Shown: positions 41,771-52,285, numbered from the stretch's first letter. The stretch is 64,000 bases of DNA from Nansenia antarctica (GCA_963989245.1 OZ022347.1:41902558-41966557), one strand, 5' to 3'. Made by a program: numbers and translations. Notes: a model not told the origin generated them from the sequence alone.

Positions 41771-44700
41771 ATGGCTAGAATTGGATCAATTGACCCGTTT
41801 GACGGCGCGACGGATGACTGGGTCGAATATACGGAACGCATTTCACAGTATTTCAAGGCAAATGACATTGAGGATGACAAACATGTTGCAGTGTTGCTGA
41901 GTGCAATGGGGGGGAAATCATATGGCCTGTTGCGCAGCTTAACTGCCCCAGAAAAGCCTTCCGTAAAAACATTCCAGCAACTGGTGGAGGTAATGAAAGA
42001 ACATTTATCCCCAAAACCACTACTAATTGCTGAACGTTTCAGATTCCATAGACGAAATCAACATGAGGGTGAATCCATAGTCAGTTACGTGGCTGAGCTG
42101 AAGAGACTCACTGAACATTGTGAATTTGCAAATGGACTGAATGATGCGTTGAGAGACCGTTTGGTATGTGGCATTCTTGGTGAGGCCATACAGAAGAGAC
42201 TGCTAACAGAGGCCGGCCTCACGTTCAAAAGGGCAGTGGAAATCGCAGTCTCAATGGAAACAGCAGCCAGGGATGCTGTTGAACTGCAGACAGGAGTAAA
42301 GGCAGTAAATGTAAACAAAATGGCAACCGTCACACAAACAAGAGAGCAAGAACTGTGTTACAGGTGTGGGAGGGGCTCACATTCCCCATCACAGTGTAGG
42401 TTTAAAGACGAAGTCTGCAGACTATGTAACAAAACTGGACATATCCAGAGGGTGTGTCGCTCTGGAAAATCAAGAGTGTACAAAAATGAAAAAAAGACAC
42501 AGTGGAGTGCGCAAAAGAACAGGAAAGTGCACAACATGGAGGAGGCTGCAGACGACGAGTCAGACGAGGAGAGTGAACATACCAATAGCTTGGATGTTTA
42601 CCATGTCAAAGGAGGCGGCAGGGAAGCTATCTGGCTTACACCACAGGTGAATGGCAAACAAGTACAAATGGAACTGGATACCGGCTCTGCAGTGTCAGTG
42701 ATGGCACACATTGACTTTGTGAAGTACTTTGGAGACCAGAAGCTGAACCCATCATCTATCCTCCTAAAAACATACACTGGAGAGAAAATCAAGCCCCTCG
42801 GAGTACTGCCTGTGGATGTACAACACAATGGTCAACAACGCATTTTGGACTTGTACGTCGTAAGAAGAGGAGGACCAGCGTTGTGGGGGCGAGACTGGCT
42901 GAGGAAGCTGCAGCTGGACTGGAAATCCATTAAGAGCCTGCAGGTGGCGCCAAACCCCACTCACAAGTCCACAGAGGTGAAACTGGAGAAAGTCTTGGAT
43001 GCCGCAGCACCTGTATTCCAAGACGGCATCGGGACATTAAAACACATCAAGGGAAAAATCGTTCTCCAAGACGGAGCCAACCCACGTTTCCACAAAGCAC
43101 GCCCAGTTCCATACGCCATACGACAGAAAGTGGAAGCTGAGCTGGACCGCCTGGAAGCTGATGGGATCCTGTCCAAGGTAGACTGGAGTCCATGGGCCAC
43201 ACCCGTTGTCCCAGTAGCAAAGAAGTCAGGGGCAGTGAGGCTGTGTGGAGACTTCAAGATCACCATCAATCCTGTGCTACAAGCAGAACAATATCCATTA
43301 CCCAGGATTGAGGACATCTTCGCAAACCTGGCCGGTGGAAAACGGTTCACCAAGGTGGACCTGGCTGAAGCCTATCTACAGATGGAGATAGAAGAAGACT
43401 CAAAGATGTTCCTGACGATAAACACTTTGAAAGGCCTGTACCGATACAACAGGCTGGTCTTCGGAGTGGCCTCTGCCCCGGCCATATGGCAGCGAGCCAT
43501 GGATCAGGTGTTACAAGGGATTCCAGGCACACAGTGCTACTTAGATGATATCATTGTGACGGGGGCCAACGATAACGAACACCTGGAGAACCTCCAGAAG
43601 GTCTTACAGAGACTTCAAGACTACGGACTCCGGGCCAGACGTGACAAGTGTGAGTTTTTTAAATCATGTATCACATACTGTGGCCACACCATCGATGCAC
43701 AGGGCTTGCATAGATGCAAAGAGAAAATCGAGGCCGTCATGGAGGCTCCTCAGCCACAGGATGTACAGCAGCTGAGGTCGTTTCTCGGATTCATCAACTA
43801 CTACAACCGGTTCATGCCTAACCTGTCCACGGTGCTCTACCCGTTGAACCAACTACTTCAGGCAGAACGGAAATGGAAATGGACCACAGAATGTGAACAG
43901 GCCTTCCAGGAAGTGAAGAAGCTTGTGACATCGGAGACAGTACTCACACACTACGACCCCTCCTTGCCTGTGAAGTTAGCATGCGACGCTTCGCCGTATG
44001 GTATAGGAGCCGTTATGTCACATGTGATGCGGGATGGGACCGAAAGACCAATAGCGTTCGCCTCACGCTCCCTGGCCCCGGCCGAGAAGAATTACTCTCA
44101 AATAGACAAGGAGGCGTTGGGCCTGGTCTGGGGCGTAAAACGGTTTAACCAGTACCTGTACGGCAGGGAGTTCATCCTGGTGACTGACCATCAACCGCTG
44201 GTCTCGATATTCAACCCCCAGAAGGCGATTCCCGTGACAGCTGCAGCACGGATGCAACGCTGGGCCCTGTTCCTAGGAGGGCACCGGTACAAGATCGAAT
44301 TCAAGAGAACACTGCAACACGCCAACGCAGACGGGTTGTCCCGGCTGCCACTTGACACAGCAACAACGACAAAGGGGGACAAGGAACCGGTGGAGATGTT
44401 CACACTCATGCAACTCGAAAGCCTCCCGGTGACGGCGGAAATGATTGAGAGAGAGACCCGGAAAGAGGCAACTCTCTCACAAGTGTACAGAGCAACGCAG
44501 ACTGGCTGGACAACCCACGAAGGGTCTCCCCTCACTCCCTATTACCGACGTAGGGACGAGCTCACCATTGACTCTGGATGCCTTATGTGGGGAATGAGGA
44601 TCGTCATCCCCACCAAGCTCAGGTCCAGGGTGCTGGAAGAGCTACACAGTGGCCATCTGGGAGTGGTGAAGATGAAAGCACTCGCCAGGAGCTACGTCTG

Positions 44701-45787
44701 GTGGCCGGGGATTGACCAACAGATAGAACAGCTCGCCATGCATTGCTCTGGCTGCCAGCGTGTACAGAATGAGCCGACAGTTGCACCTCTCCATGCCTGG
44801 GAATGGCCTGCATCCCCATGGCAACGTATCCACATTGATTTCGCCGGTCCATTCATGGGGACAACATTCCTAGTGGTGGTCGATGCATGTTCAAAGTGGC
44901 CAGAAGTGTTCACCATGAGCTCCACGACAACAGCCCACACGATCGACGTGTTGAGAAGCCTCTTTGCAAGAACTGGTATCCCCGAACAGTTGGTGAGTGA
45001 CAATGGTCCTCAATTCACGGCTAATGAATTCCAGATGTTCCTGAAGCTCAATGGAATTCGCCACATAACATCAGCCCCCTATCATCCGGCTACCAACGGG
45101 CTCGCCGAGAGGTTCGTACAAACCCTAAAACAAGGTCTGCGAGCTATGGCAGATGCCTCTCTCTCTCTACGTCAGAAGCTGGCCAATGTCCTGTTTGCCT
45201 ACCGTAACGCCACTCACGCTACTACCAACCGGACACCCGCCATGCTGTTCCTGGGACGTGGGTTACGCTCAAGACTGGACTTGCTTAAGCCAAATCTGCG
45301 GCGGACTGTAATGGATCGGCAGATCAGACAGGGTCTAAGGGCGCACGACAGGGAAACACGTCAACTAGAGATTGGACAGACTGTGCTGGCCAGGGATTAC
45401 CGTGGAGAACACAAGTGGGTGCCCGGCATAATCAAAGAAAGACAAGGGCCCTTGTCCTACACTGTAGAAGTAGCTCCTGACACTGTCTGGCGACGCCACC
45501 TTGACCAACTACGGAGGTCAGAGGTACGCACTGCAGAAGAGGTGGTGGATCCTGCACGTATCACCGCTGCTCAGGAGAGCCTGAGCCTGCCTACCTCCAA
45601 CACTGCTCAGGAGAGCCTGGGCCTGCCGACCTCCGACCGTGTAACGGGGTGTCTGCCTAGCCCTGGTCGGCCCCTGACCCCACGCCTGGGTCTCCCTGCT
45701 GGTGGTGCGAGCCCGGGGGTCACACCCCCGGAGGAGAGACGTTATCCAACACGCACCCACAGACCTCCAGACAAACTATCTCTCTGA
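41771..45787 (+). CDS. Gypsy-3 Gag-Pol polyprotein (1338 aa)
   Basis: Unbroken frame from ATG 41771. Gag-like region 1-180; two canonical CX2CX4HX4C zinc knuckles (C196, C199, H204, C209; C216, C219, H224, C229); protease ELDTGSA (D303); reverse transcriptase ~445-690 with KVDLAEAY (D530) and canonical YLDD (590-593); RNase H with ACDASP (D739) and TDHQP near 805-809; integrase with HSGH (959-962), CSGC (992-995) and DD35E residues D1023, D1077, E1113. Near the C-terminus a 12-residue unit (AQESLSLPTSN-like) is doubled around 1267-1289. No separate pol frame or env. All inspected catalytic residues are present. Sequence and LTRs differ from Gypsy-1 and Gypsy-2. Confidence 0.95.
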   Translation: MARIGSIDPFDGATDDWVEYTERISQYFKANDIEDDKHVAVLLSAMGGKSYGLLRSLTAPEKPSVKTFQQLVEVMKEHLSPKPLLIAERFRFHRRNQHEGESIVSYVAELKRLTEHCEFANGLNDALRDRLVCGILGEAIQKRLLTEAGLTFKRAVEIAVSMETAARDAVELQTGVKAVNVNKMATVTQTREQELCYRCGRGSHSPSQCRFKDEVCRLCNKTGHIQRVCRSGKSRVYKNEKKTQWSAQKNRKVHNMEEAADDESDEESEHTNSLDVYHVKGGGREAIWLTPQVNGKQVQMELDTGSAVSVMAHIDFVKYFGDQKLNPSSILLKTYTGEKIKPLGVLPVDVQHNGQQRILDLYVVRRGGPALWGRDWLRKLQLDWKSIKSLQVAPNPTHKSTEVKLEKVLDAAAPVFQDGIGTLKHIKGKIVLQDGANPRFHKARPVPYAIRQKVEAELDRLEADGILSKVDWSPWATPVVPVAKKSGAVRLCGDFKITINPVLQAEQYPLPRIEDIFANLAGGKRFTKVDLAEAYLQMEIEEDSKMFLTINTLKGLYRYNRLVFGVASAPAIWQRAMDQVLQGIPGTQCYLDDIIVTGANDNEHLENLQKVLQRLQDYGLRARRDKCEFFKSCITYCGHTIDAQGLHRCKEKIEAVMEAPQPQDVQQLRSFLGFINYYNRFMPNLSTVLYPLNQLLQAERKWKWTTECEQAFQEVKKLVTSETVLTHYDPSLPVKLACDASPYGIGAVMSHVMRDGTERPIAFASRSLAPAEKNYSQIDKEALGLVWGVKRFNQYLYGREFILVTDHQPLVSIFNPQKAIPVTAAARMQRWALFLGGHRYKIEFKRTLQHANADGLSRLPLDTATTTKGDKEPVEMFTLMQLESLPVTAEMIERETRKEATLSQVYRATQTGWTTHEGSPLTPYYRRRDELTIDSGCLMWGMRIVIPTKLRSRVLEELHSGHLGVVKMKALARSYVWWPGIDQQIEQLAMHCSGCQRVQNEPTVAPLHAWEWPASPWQRIHIDFAGPFMGTTFLVVVDACSKWPEVFTMSSTTTAHTIDVLRSLFARTGIPEQLVSDNGPQFTANEFQMFLKLNGIRHITSAPYHPATNGLAERFVQTLKQGLRAMADASLSLRQKLANVLFAYRNATHATTNRTPAMLFLGRGLRSRLDLLKPNLRRTVMDRQIRQGLRAHDRETRQLEIGQTVLARDYRGEHKWVPGIIKERQGPLSYTVEVAPDTVWRRHLDQLRRSEVRTAEEVVDPARITAAQESLSLPTSNTAQESLGLPTSDRVTGCLPSPGRPLTPRLGLPAGGASPGVTPPEERRYPTRTHRPPDKLSL

Positions 45788-45884
45788 ATAAGACACTAGT
45801 GTGTTTAGTTATCCGTTTAAAGCAAGGGTATTGTTAGTTATGTTCAACCTAGTAAATGCTATGGTGTTAATGTTGTTGTTATCT

Positions 45885-45898
45885 AGAAGGGGAGGAGT
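45885..45898 (+). promoter_or_regulatory. Gypsy-3 polypurine tract
   Basis: 'agaaggggaggagt' directly before the 3' LTR. Confidence 0.85.
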
Positions 45899-46130
45899 TG
45901 TAGAGTATTTGGGTTTGCATCTATTGCTCTAGCATTGGTTATTCTACCTGGCCTGAGTATGTTACGTCACTACGTGATTACGTACCTGTTGGACGTACCT
46001 CCCAGCATTCCTATGTAGGAAGTGACATGCAATGTAACGTGGTCATTTCTCCAAGTAAAGAAACTAGTAAACTACCGTCCGTTTCTCCGTGTTTATTTGA
46101 GTAGCCTACTAACCACAGTAGGTACACAAC

Positions 46131-46131
<1 letters not shown>
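45899..46131 (+). repeat. Gypsy-3 3' LTR
   Basis: 233 bp identical to 41416-41648. Confidence 0.95.
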
Positions 46132-46180
<49 letters not shown>

Positions 46181-46235
46181 GTAGGTAGATATAACAGATC
46201 TGTCTCAGGCTGACTGCAGCCTCTCAGATAGATAT

Positions 46236-46271
<36 letters not shown>

Positions 46272-46275
46272 GTAG
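46132..46275. repeat. (GATA)n and tandem-unit copy 2
   Basis: GATA repeat, then 'cagatctgtctcaggctgac' at 46195, then more GATA. It ends in TAGGTAG, the presumed 7-bp target duplication of the next element. Confidence 0.9.
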
Positions 46276-46420
46276 TAGTCCAGTCAATCTGTGGTTTAAC
46301 CCAGGGGAAATTGCAATAGTAATCATTCAAGTTTTTTTGTGATCCCTAGGGACAACCAAATAACATATTAAAAGTCTTAGTCTTAATATTTATTGGATCA
46401 AGGTAAATTCAGGGGTCGAA
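46276..46420 (+). repeat. left terminal inverted repeat of the 5.4-kb element
   Basis: First 15 bp match the other end perfectly; ~75% over ~140 bp by eye. Confidence 0.7.
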
Positions 46421-47183
46421 AATGTTGGTTTTTGTGCCAGGCGCAACACAGCCAGTTCATAGGATAAAAAAAGTAACTAATAGATATCACCATGAAACTT
46501 CACCAGTTAATCACTTACATTAAGACTAACATTTTTTGTATTACAAGTTTTCTGAAATATTATGTTTAAATATGCAAATTAGGCATTATCTAATGAAATA
46601 TGTGCTAATTTGCATAACATTCAAAATCAGAAATCTGAACATTGGATAAAGCCAGGTTAAAAATTCTTGTTTCATCTTGTTGTCATATTAGAGTCAAGGT
46701 CCTCTATAACATTTTGCCATGTTTTTAGGACTAAATGTTACATTAAATCAGGCTATGAATGATATATTAACAAACCCCTCTATAGCAGACCTCGGAATGT
46801 AGATAGGAATACAACTGGAAAGTTTGGTGTATGTAAGTGTTACTGAAGTGGAGATTTCTGGCTCAGAGTATGAGAAAAAACTATTTTTGAGAAAACGGCC
46901 ATTACCCCCTTGGGGGTACCCTTAACCCAAAATGATATAGTTTTATTTTATTTTATTTAAACAAAGTCAATCAAATTAGTTTATAACACATTTATTATCA
47001 TTGACATTTCTGAACATACAGAAATGTTAATGTTTTTCCATGAAAACCATGTTGCATATCATATACAGATTAAACCCTTAAATGAGAAATGAACCATATA
47101 AACCTATGAACCTATTAAAAACTGTTTTTAGACCAAGCTTGAGTTGAAATATGCCTTTACTGTAGGCCTACATGTAACCTTCA

Positions 47184-49222
47184 CTCCATGTCCTCATCCA
47201 AATGTTGTGCCGACATATTCGCGCATACACCTCTGCATTCTGAACAGGCTACAGAGCAATCAAGTCCTTGACAACGGCATTTGCAGCGCATAGTGCCACA
47301 ACCTGACTTGCAATTACAATGCACACGCTCCAACAAGTATTGAGGAGCAGGGTCCTGATCGGAATGGATGGGAATGAGGCATGAGTCTTGGATCCTCCAG
47401 CCCCATTCCTCTGATGCGAGTTTCCCATCCATTCCTGAACCTGATGGTACACTCTGAAGCTGTGAAGCATGGCAGACGACCATGTTGGTGGCAAGTTGCA
47501 AGGGTGGATAGCCGTTTTCTGTCAGTCACTTTAGTATAGAAACTTTTCAGCCTGAGGTCATTGGGAGAATCCATTTCGGCACCTTTGTAGATTAGTATTA
47601 GTATATTGGTATATTAGTTCATTGCCCTTTCCCCTGCAGCAGCAATTTCTTCCTTGGTAGCAGATTGTTTTTGAAAAATGCTGGCCTGTACTCTGAATGA
47701 GTCGCTTTCTCTAACCAGACACAGAGATACCCCTTTCCCAACCCCAAAGAGTCTGGATGTTGTATCACAGCCAAGCATGGCATGCACAAATAAGATGTTG
47801 TTGCAAACAACCTGTAAGTTGATGATCAATATGGACAACTTCTTCTTTGTTCAGTTTGACTGTGGATTTGGAATCCATGGTGACTGCATGTGCTTTCCTC
47901 TTGAAGGTATATTCTGTCACCTTTTTCCCTACCATGTCTTTTAAGACCCTTCTACCAACCTCTTTTGAATGGTCCACATTCACCGCATTATGGGCTGTCA
48001 CACCAGTGATTAGGTGCTGAAGGTGTTCATACCCGGCAAACGGATTTTGTGACTCCAACAATTGAAGTATTTTGATAGTGTCAGCGTTGTCTCGTGCCTG
48101 TCTTGATGCAGAAAGGTCCTTGTGCTGTTCACTAGTTTCATAGTTTACCCCCGTCACTTCTTTCATTGCATTGTTGATTTCAGATGTTGCAGGGTTGGAA
48201 AGAACCCAGACCAAACGTTGTGTTTCAGACATACTCCTTCCCTGTGTCAGTCCTCCGGTTGTTTTCATACTTCGCATGAGGGCTTGTTCTATTACAAGGT
48301 CGGGGGATAGTCCGGCCCAGTATTCGTTTGATCAACGAACAACTTGCAGACCATCTTCCTGAAATCGTTTGTAAACTTGGGGATGTGTGTCTTCTAGTTG
48401 GTGCATTTTCTGGAGGTATATGGTCAATGATTTTACATACAAGTTATGTCCGGAGGCAGCCATGAATGGCATCATGTCTGTCAGGGTATCAAGGTGCTGA
48501 TCCCAATTTCCAGTTCTCTCCGATCCAATGAATGCACGGACTAGGTCGATCATCTCCATGTACTGTAGCCACAGTGCTGCTGCCGGTCATCTACCATGGT
48601 TGTCTTCTCTGCCCCCAAACGCTGAGCTATGATCTGGAGTAGTCCACTTGCATTTGTCCTGGTTGCGGTGGCAGCCATAACACTGTCATACAGATCTGAG
48701 GCTTCTGCTAGTTCCTCTGGTACTTTGGCATGGTCTGTGGATTCTCCATCTGGCTGTTCAGAAACTGTGTCCTCGCTGTCATCAGCAACGGTACCATCTT
48801 GAGTCAACTCTGACACATCCTCTGAGTCCACAGCATAGTTTGCTTTGTTTGGGACAGGCAGTTTGACATGAAAAGTTTTCGCTGCCAGTAGGGTGTTCAG
48901 TGCTCCATCAACCAGGAAATTACCTCGTATGGCCCTGGCAACTGCTTTTCCTTCGAGCATTTTGGGCACCGTATTTGGTGTGTACACTAGGCCCCCAGAC
49001 TTCTGTACATATGGAACAATGTTAATGCATCCGACATCTGTTAGGTCCTTTGCTGTCAACTTGATAGTGGAATGATGGAAGCTTGTTCAATTCTGCGGGT
49101 GATGCATACAATAATTCCCATGCCATAGAACGTTCCATGGCCATCAATTGTTCAGATATTATGGTCAGCATTATCAACAACTTATTGCATGAAGTGCCCA
49201 GGTGTGAATCCATGTACCTCAA
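47184..49222 (-). pseudogene. broken gene with CXC-type Cys-rich domain
   Basis: Pieces in several frames on the minus strand form one ordered gene. Leading part 48550-49222; then a block with 'ERTGNWDQHLDTLTDMMPF' (48332-48559); an in-frame TGA at 48332-48334; then 'LMRSMKTTGGLTQGR' (from ~48280), 'SEQHKDLSASRQARDN', 'DMVGKKVTEYTFKRK'; a frameshift near 47830; 'HAMLGCDTTSRLFGVGK' (~47770); more frameshifts at 47490-47560; 'FRVYHQVQEWMGN'; and a C-terminal Cys cluster 'CNCKSGCGTMRCKCRCQG' with more Cys (47190-47280), like a CXC/tesmin-type zinc domain. I recognise this order from multi-copy uncharacterised proteins in fish and invertebrates, but know no assigned function. The TGA where an Arg/Trp-like codon is expected fits CpG decay. 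Confidence 0.6.
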
Positions 49223-49721
49223 GTTTCTCAGCTACTGCAGCACTTCAGCCAAACCCAAGGTGATACAGACTGTCAACTAGACATTTTGATTTTGAGAAAT
49301 GTCTAACATCTGTGTTTGAACTACTTACCAATGACAGACTGGGAGTGGTGTTTTCATTGTGTATTTTTATTGAAATTACATCAATGATGCATCAAGTTGT
49401 GTTTACAGTGATATATTGTGGGGGACCAATAATATCTTTCACAGGATGGGGGTGGGGCGTGACACATGATAAGGAACATGTGTGACGCAAGCCAGTCTAG
49501 GGATAAACTAGTCACAGAAAATTAAAGTGAAACTTATTGTGTCAACAATATTTGGTTTTCTTTTTTTTTTCTCATAACACTCAACTTTAAGTTTTAAAGT
49601 AACCACTCAATATAGGCCTAATAAAGTTTAACGATCACTAAATACTTATAACGTGTGGATTGAATTCACTGTTCTCCTCTGCCTTAGGCTACTGGTAAGG
49701 GAGACTTGACTTGTGAACATA

Positions 49722-49922
49722 AGGCCAATGCACACGGCGGCGATTTTGTCGCACCGCCGAATTCAATTCCATTGTTTTGAATGAGACAATGCACACGGCG
49801 TGCGATGCGATTTTGTTGCACGACAACATTCGATTCTCCATTCACACCCACACACTTCGGTGGTGTGAATTGAGAATCAAATGTTGTCGTGCGACAAAAT
49901 CGCACGCCGTGTGCATTGGCCT
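49722..49922. mobile_element. MITE, 'cgcacgccgtgtgcattg' family, copy 2
   Basis: Begins 'aggccaatgcacacggcg' and ends with the exact inverted copy. Internal arms also pair ('gattctccattcacaccc'). ATA flanks both ends. Same family as 7407-7563. It lies inside the 5.4-kb element. Confidence 0.85.
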
Positions 49923-50410
49923 ATACTCTCTTTTTTGTTCGTGTTCAAAAGCAAGGACTGTGTGATCATCTAATTATGTGTAGTTATGTGTTTTTAGCAT
50001 GTTGATGTTCTCTCAGCATGTTGTGATGTTATTAAAAATGCAGTTAGATGTTCGTAGCTATGTGCCATTCTTAGCCGCTAGCTGTTAGCAGCGTTTGTTG
50101 TGACTTTTCTCCCATTCTGTGTTTGAGGTGTACCAACATTCAAATACTTGTGTCGTTTTCAATTCCTGTCCGATTTTAATGTATGACACATCATTTGAAA
50201 GCGTACAATCTGTAGTTTCAGAATATGTAAAAAACGGAGAGTTTATGTAGGCAACTGATTGATGAAAACATTGTCTGGCGTCACATTTGGCAAATAAGTG
50301 GGTGTTGGGGTAGTTGTACCCCTAATACAGGTATAAGACTTAAGAATATCCTCTGAAAAAGTGTTTTATTGGAAAGATTGACCCCCAAAACATAGGAAAA
50401 GACACCAAAT

Positions 50411-51097
50411 TTTGCAGACGACACCACCGTGGTGGGATGTATCTCGGGGGGGGACGAGGCGGCGTACAGGGATGAGGTAGAGCAATTGAGCAAGCTGTGC
50501 AAGGTAAACAACCTGCTGCTAAACAAGTCAAAGACCCAGGAATTCATCGTAGACTACAGGAGGAAAAAGTCCGAGATCCTGCCCCTGCTCATCGACGGAG
50601 AGAGCGTGGAGATGGTCTCAAACCTCCGTTTCCTGGGACACATCATGCGGGATGACCTGGCCTGGAAGGACAACACTAAAGGCACCATCAAGAGGGCACA
50701 ACAGCGGCTATACACCCTGAGATGCCTCAAGAAACAACACAGCAAGGAGAAGATGCTGGTGGCCTTCTACCACGGCGCAGTGGAGAGCATCCTCACCTTC
50801 GGCATCTCCAACTGGTACCACAGCTGCACGGCAGCGGAGAGAAACGATCTACAGAGAGTCGTGAGAACAGCACAGGGGATCACCGGCGCCACCCTCCCCT
50901 CTCTGGAGGAGCTGTACAAAACACGCTGTCTCAGGAGGGCCTCCAAGATCTCCAAGGACCCGACCCACCCTGGACACGAACACTTTGTCAAGCTGCCCTC
51001 GAACAGGAGGTACAGGACCCCGGCCGCTAGGACAAACAGACTGAAGGACAGCTTCTACCACAGGGCCGTCAAGGCCCTGAACACAGAAAAGGCCTAA
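50411..51097 (+). pseudogene. L2-type LINE reverse transcriptase C-terminal part (228 aa)
   Basis: Opens at FADDTTVVG, the catalytic motif of LINE reverse transcriptases (A/C-DD), directly at the truncation point, so the upstream palm, fingers and endonuclease are missing. It continues with NKSKTQEFIVDYRR, LRFLGHIM and DLQRVVRTAQ, the thumb and C-terminal region of vertebrate L2/Rex-like LINEs, ending in RLKDSFYHRAVKALN and a stop. No frame break, so the insertion is not very old, but it is a dead 5'-truncated copy. No start codon of its own. Unrelated to the LINE at 26267-27266. Confidence 0.85.
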
Positions 51098-51435
51098 GTT
51101 CTGGGCACAGGACAAGTCCGGACGGATTGTATGGCAGCTAGTGCTGAGGCACAAACATGTACATTTTCAAGCCTGCAAACTGTGACACTTTAAAAAAATG
51201 TGAAAAAAATACTTTCTTGTGAAATATGACAACCCTATTTGACTATCTGTGCAGTATAGTACAGTGGATTGTGTACATAGCCTCTATTGATGTAAACCAG
51301 CTCCTTATCTTCTTGTGATTTTATGCATCTATGCTTTTTCCAAAATGTGTTTCTTTTTCCTTTCTTAAACACCAGGGGAGCCTCCCCTCCTAAATTTCGT
51401 TGTTTGGTACCTGTACTGTAACAATGACAAATAAA

Positions 51436-51459
51436 GTCTATCTATCTATCTATCTATCA
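51436..51459. repeat. (TATC)n tail of the LINE
   Basis: Directly follows 'gacaaataaagtc'. The sister copy at 59574 has an (ATTCC)n tail at the same point. Confidence 0.9.
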
Positions 51460-51554
51460 AATATGTTGGATAGGTATACATAGGCCCTCCAATATTAACA
51501 CCATTTTACCCAGATGGCGTCACTCTAAAACATTGTTTAACCTCTTTTGACCTT

Positions 51555-51699
51555 GAAAAAAGTATGATCCAATAAATTAATCAAGTAAGACTTTTAATAT
51601 ATGATGCAGGAGGGTATTAGGAACAATAAAAACTATGAAACATTACTATTGCAATTTCTCCTGGGTTGGGCCTTTTTTTTAGTTAGATTGACTGGACTA
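51555..51699 (-). repeat. right terminal inverted repeat of the 5.4-kb element
   Basis: Inverted partner of 46276-46420. Confidence 0.7.
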
Positions 51700-51741
51700 T
51701 AGGTAGATAGACAGATCTGTCTCAGGCTGACTGCAGCCTCT
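51700..51741. repeat. GATA remnant and tandem-unit copy 3
   Basis: TAGGTAG, then 'cagatctgtctcaggctgac' plus 'tgcagcctct'. Third copy of the unit at 41351 and 46195. Confidence 0.9.
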
Positions 51742-51849
51742 CCCCACAGAGCTCAGACGCCTTCATCAGTCCTGCTGCTGTGACTGATGCTGCCTTCAGA
51801 GCCCGGCCCCGCCTCCAGTAGCTGTTGGTGGTAACAGACGTTTCTACGG

Positions 51850-51965
51850 GGACGTAGACGCTACGACTCTACGACTCTACGACTCTACGACGCTACGACG
51901 CTACGACTCTACGACTCTGCGACTCTACGACTCTACGACTCTACGACGCTACGACGCTACGACTT
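51850..51965. repeat. 10-bp minisatellite (CTACGACTCT)
   Basis: About 12 units of 'ctacgactct' and 'ctacgacgct'. Confidence 0.95.
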
Positions 51966-52071
51966 AGGCAGACTGGGTTAATGCATTTTACCTTGTCTCG
52001 GTTCTGTAATTTCCTCACACGGTGGTTTTGTCTTAACGCTGCTGTGCTGATGATGATACTCAACTTTGAGC

Positions 52072-52260
52072 GGTAGTGGTGGTCTAGTGGATAGTGAGTA
52101 GGACTGGTAATTGGAAGGTTGTGAGTTAAAACCTGGATGAAACGCCACCACTAGTGTGCCCTTGAGTAAGGCACTTAGCCCTCAGTTACTCCAGGGGGAA
52201 TGTCCCTGTAATTCGTAATTGAAAAACGCTTTGGATTAAAAGCGTCTGCTAAATGGCAAA
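52072..52260 (+). repeat. tRNA-derived SINE, full length
   Basis: A-box-like 'tggtctagtggatag', B-box-like 'ggttgtgagttaaaacc', body 'caccactagtgtgccctt', 'gagtaaggcacttagccc', 3' core 'gctttggattaaaagcgt'. The most complete copy of this subfamily. Confidence 0.85.
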
Positions 52261-52285
52261 CTTTGTATCTCTTCCCCCCCCTGTT

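Larger units (their letters stand above)
41416..46131 (+). mobile_element. Gypsy-3: intact Ty3/Gypsy LTR retrotransposon
   Basis: A 4716-bp element with identical 233-bp LTRs (TG...CA), tRNA-Ser(GCU)-type primer site, purine tract and one gag-pol frame. It sits in a GATA microsatellite and is flanked by GATAG on both sides (41411-41415, 46132-46136), consistent with a 5-bp target duplication although the repeat makes this ambiguous. Confidence 0.95.
50411..51459 (+). mobile_element. 5'-truncated L2-type LINE
   Basis: Begins within the reverse transcriptase coding region, continues through the ORF end, a ~330-bp 3' UTR ('aaatttcgttgtttggtacc', 'gacaaataaagtc') and a (TATC)n tail. A second 3' UTR copy is at 59574-59859. 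CAAAT borders both sides (50406-50410 and after 51459), a possible 5-bp target duplication. Confidence 0.8.
46276..51699. mobile_element. 5.4-kb inverted-repeat element with a Cys-rich gene remnant
   Basis: Left end 'tagtccagtcaatct' and right end its inverted copy. Similarity continues imperfectly for ~140 bp inwards (shared 'gaaattgcaatagtaat' and 'atattaaaagtctta'). TAGGTAG flanks both ends (46269-46275, 51700-51706), but in a GATA-type background. Contents: a broken multi-domain gene on the minus strand (47184-49222), a MITE (49722-49922) and an L2-type LINE fragment (50411-51459). I know no superfamily with these ends and this protein. Confidence 0.6.
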
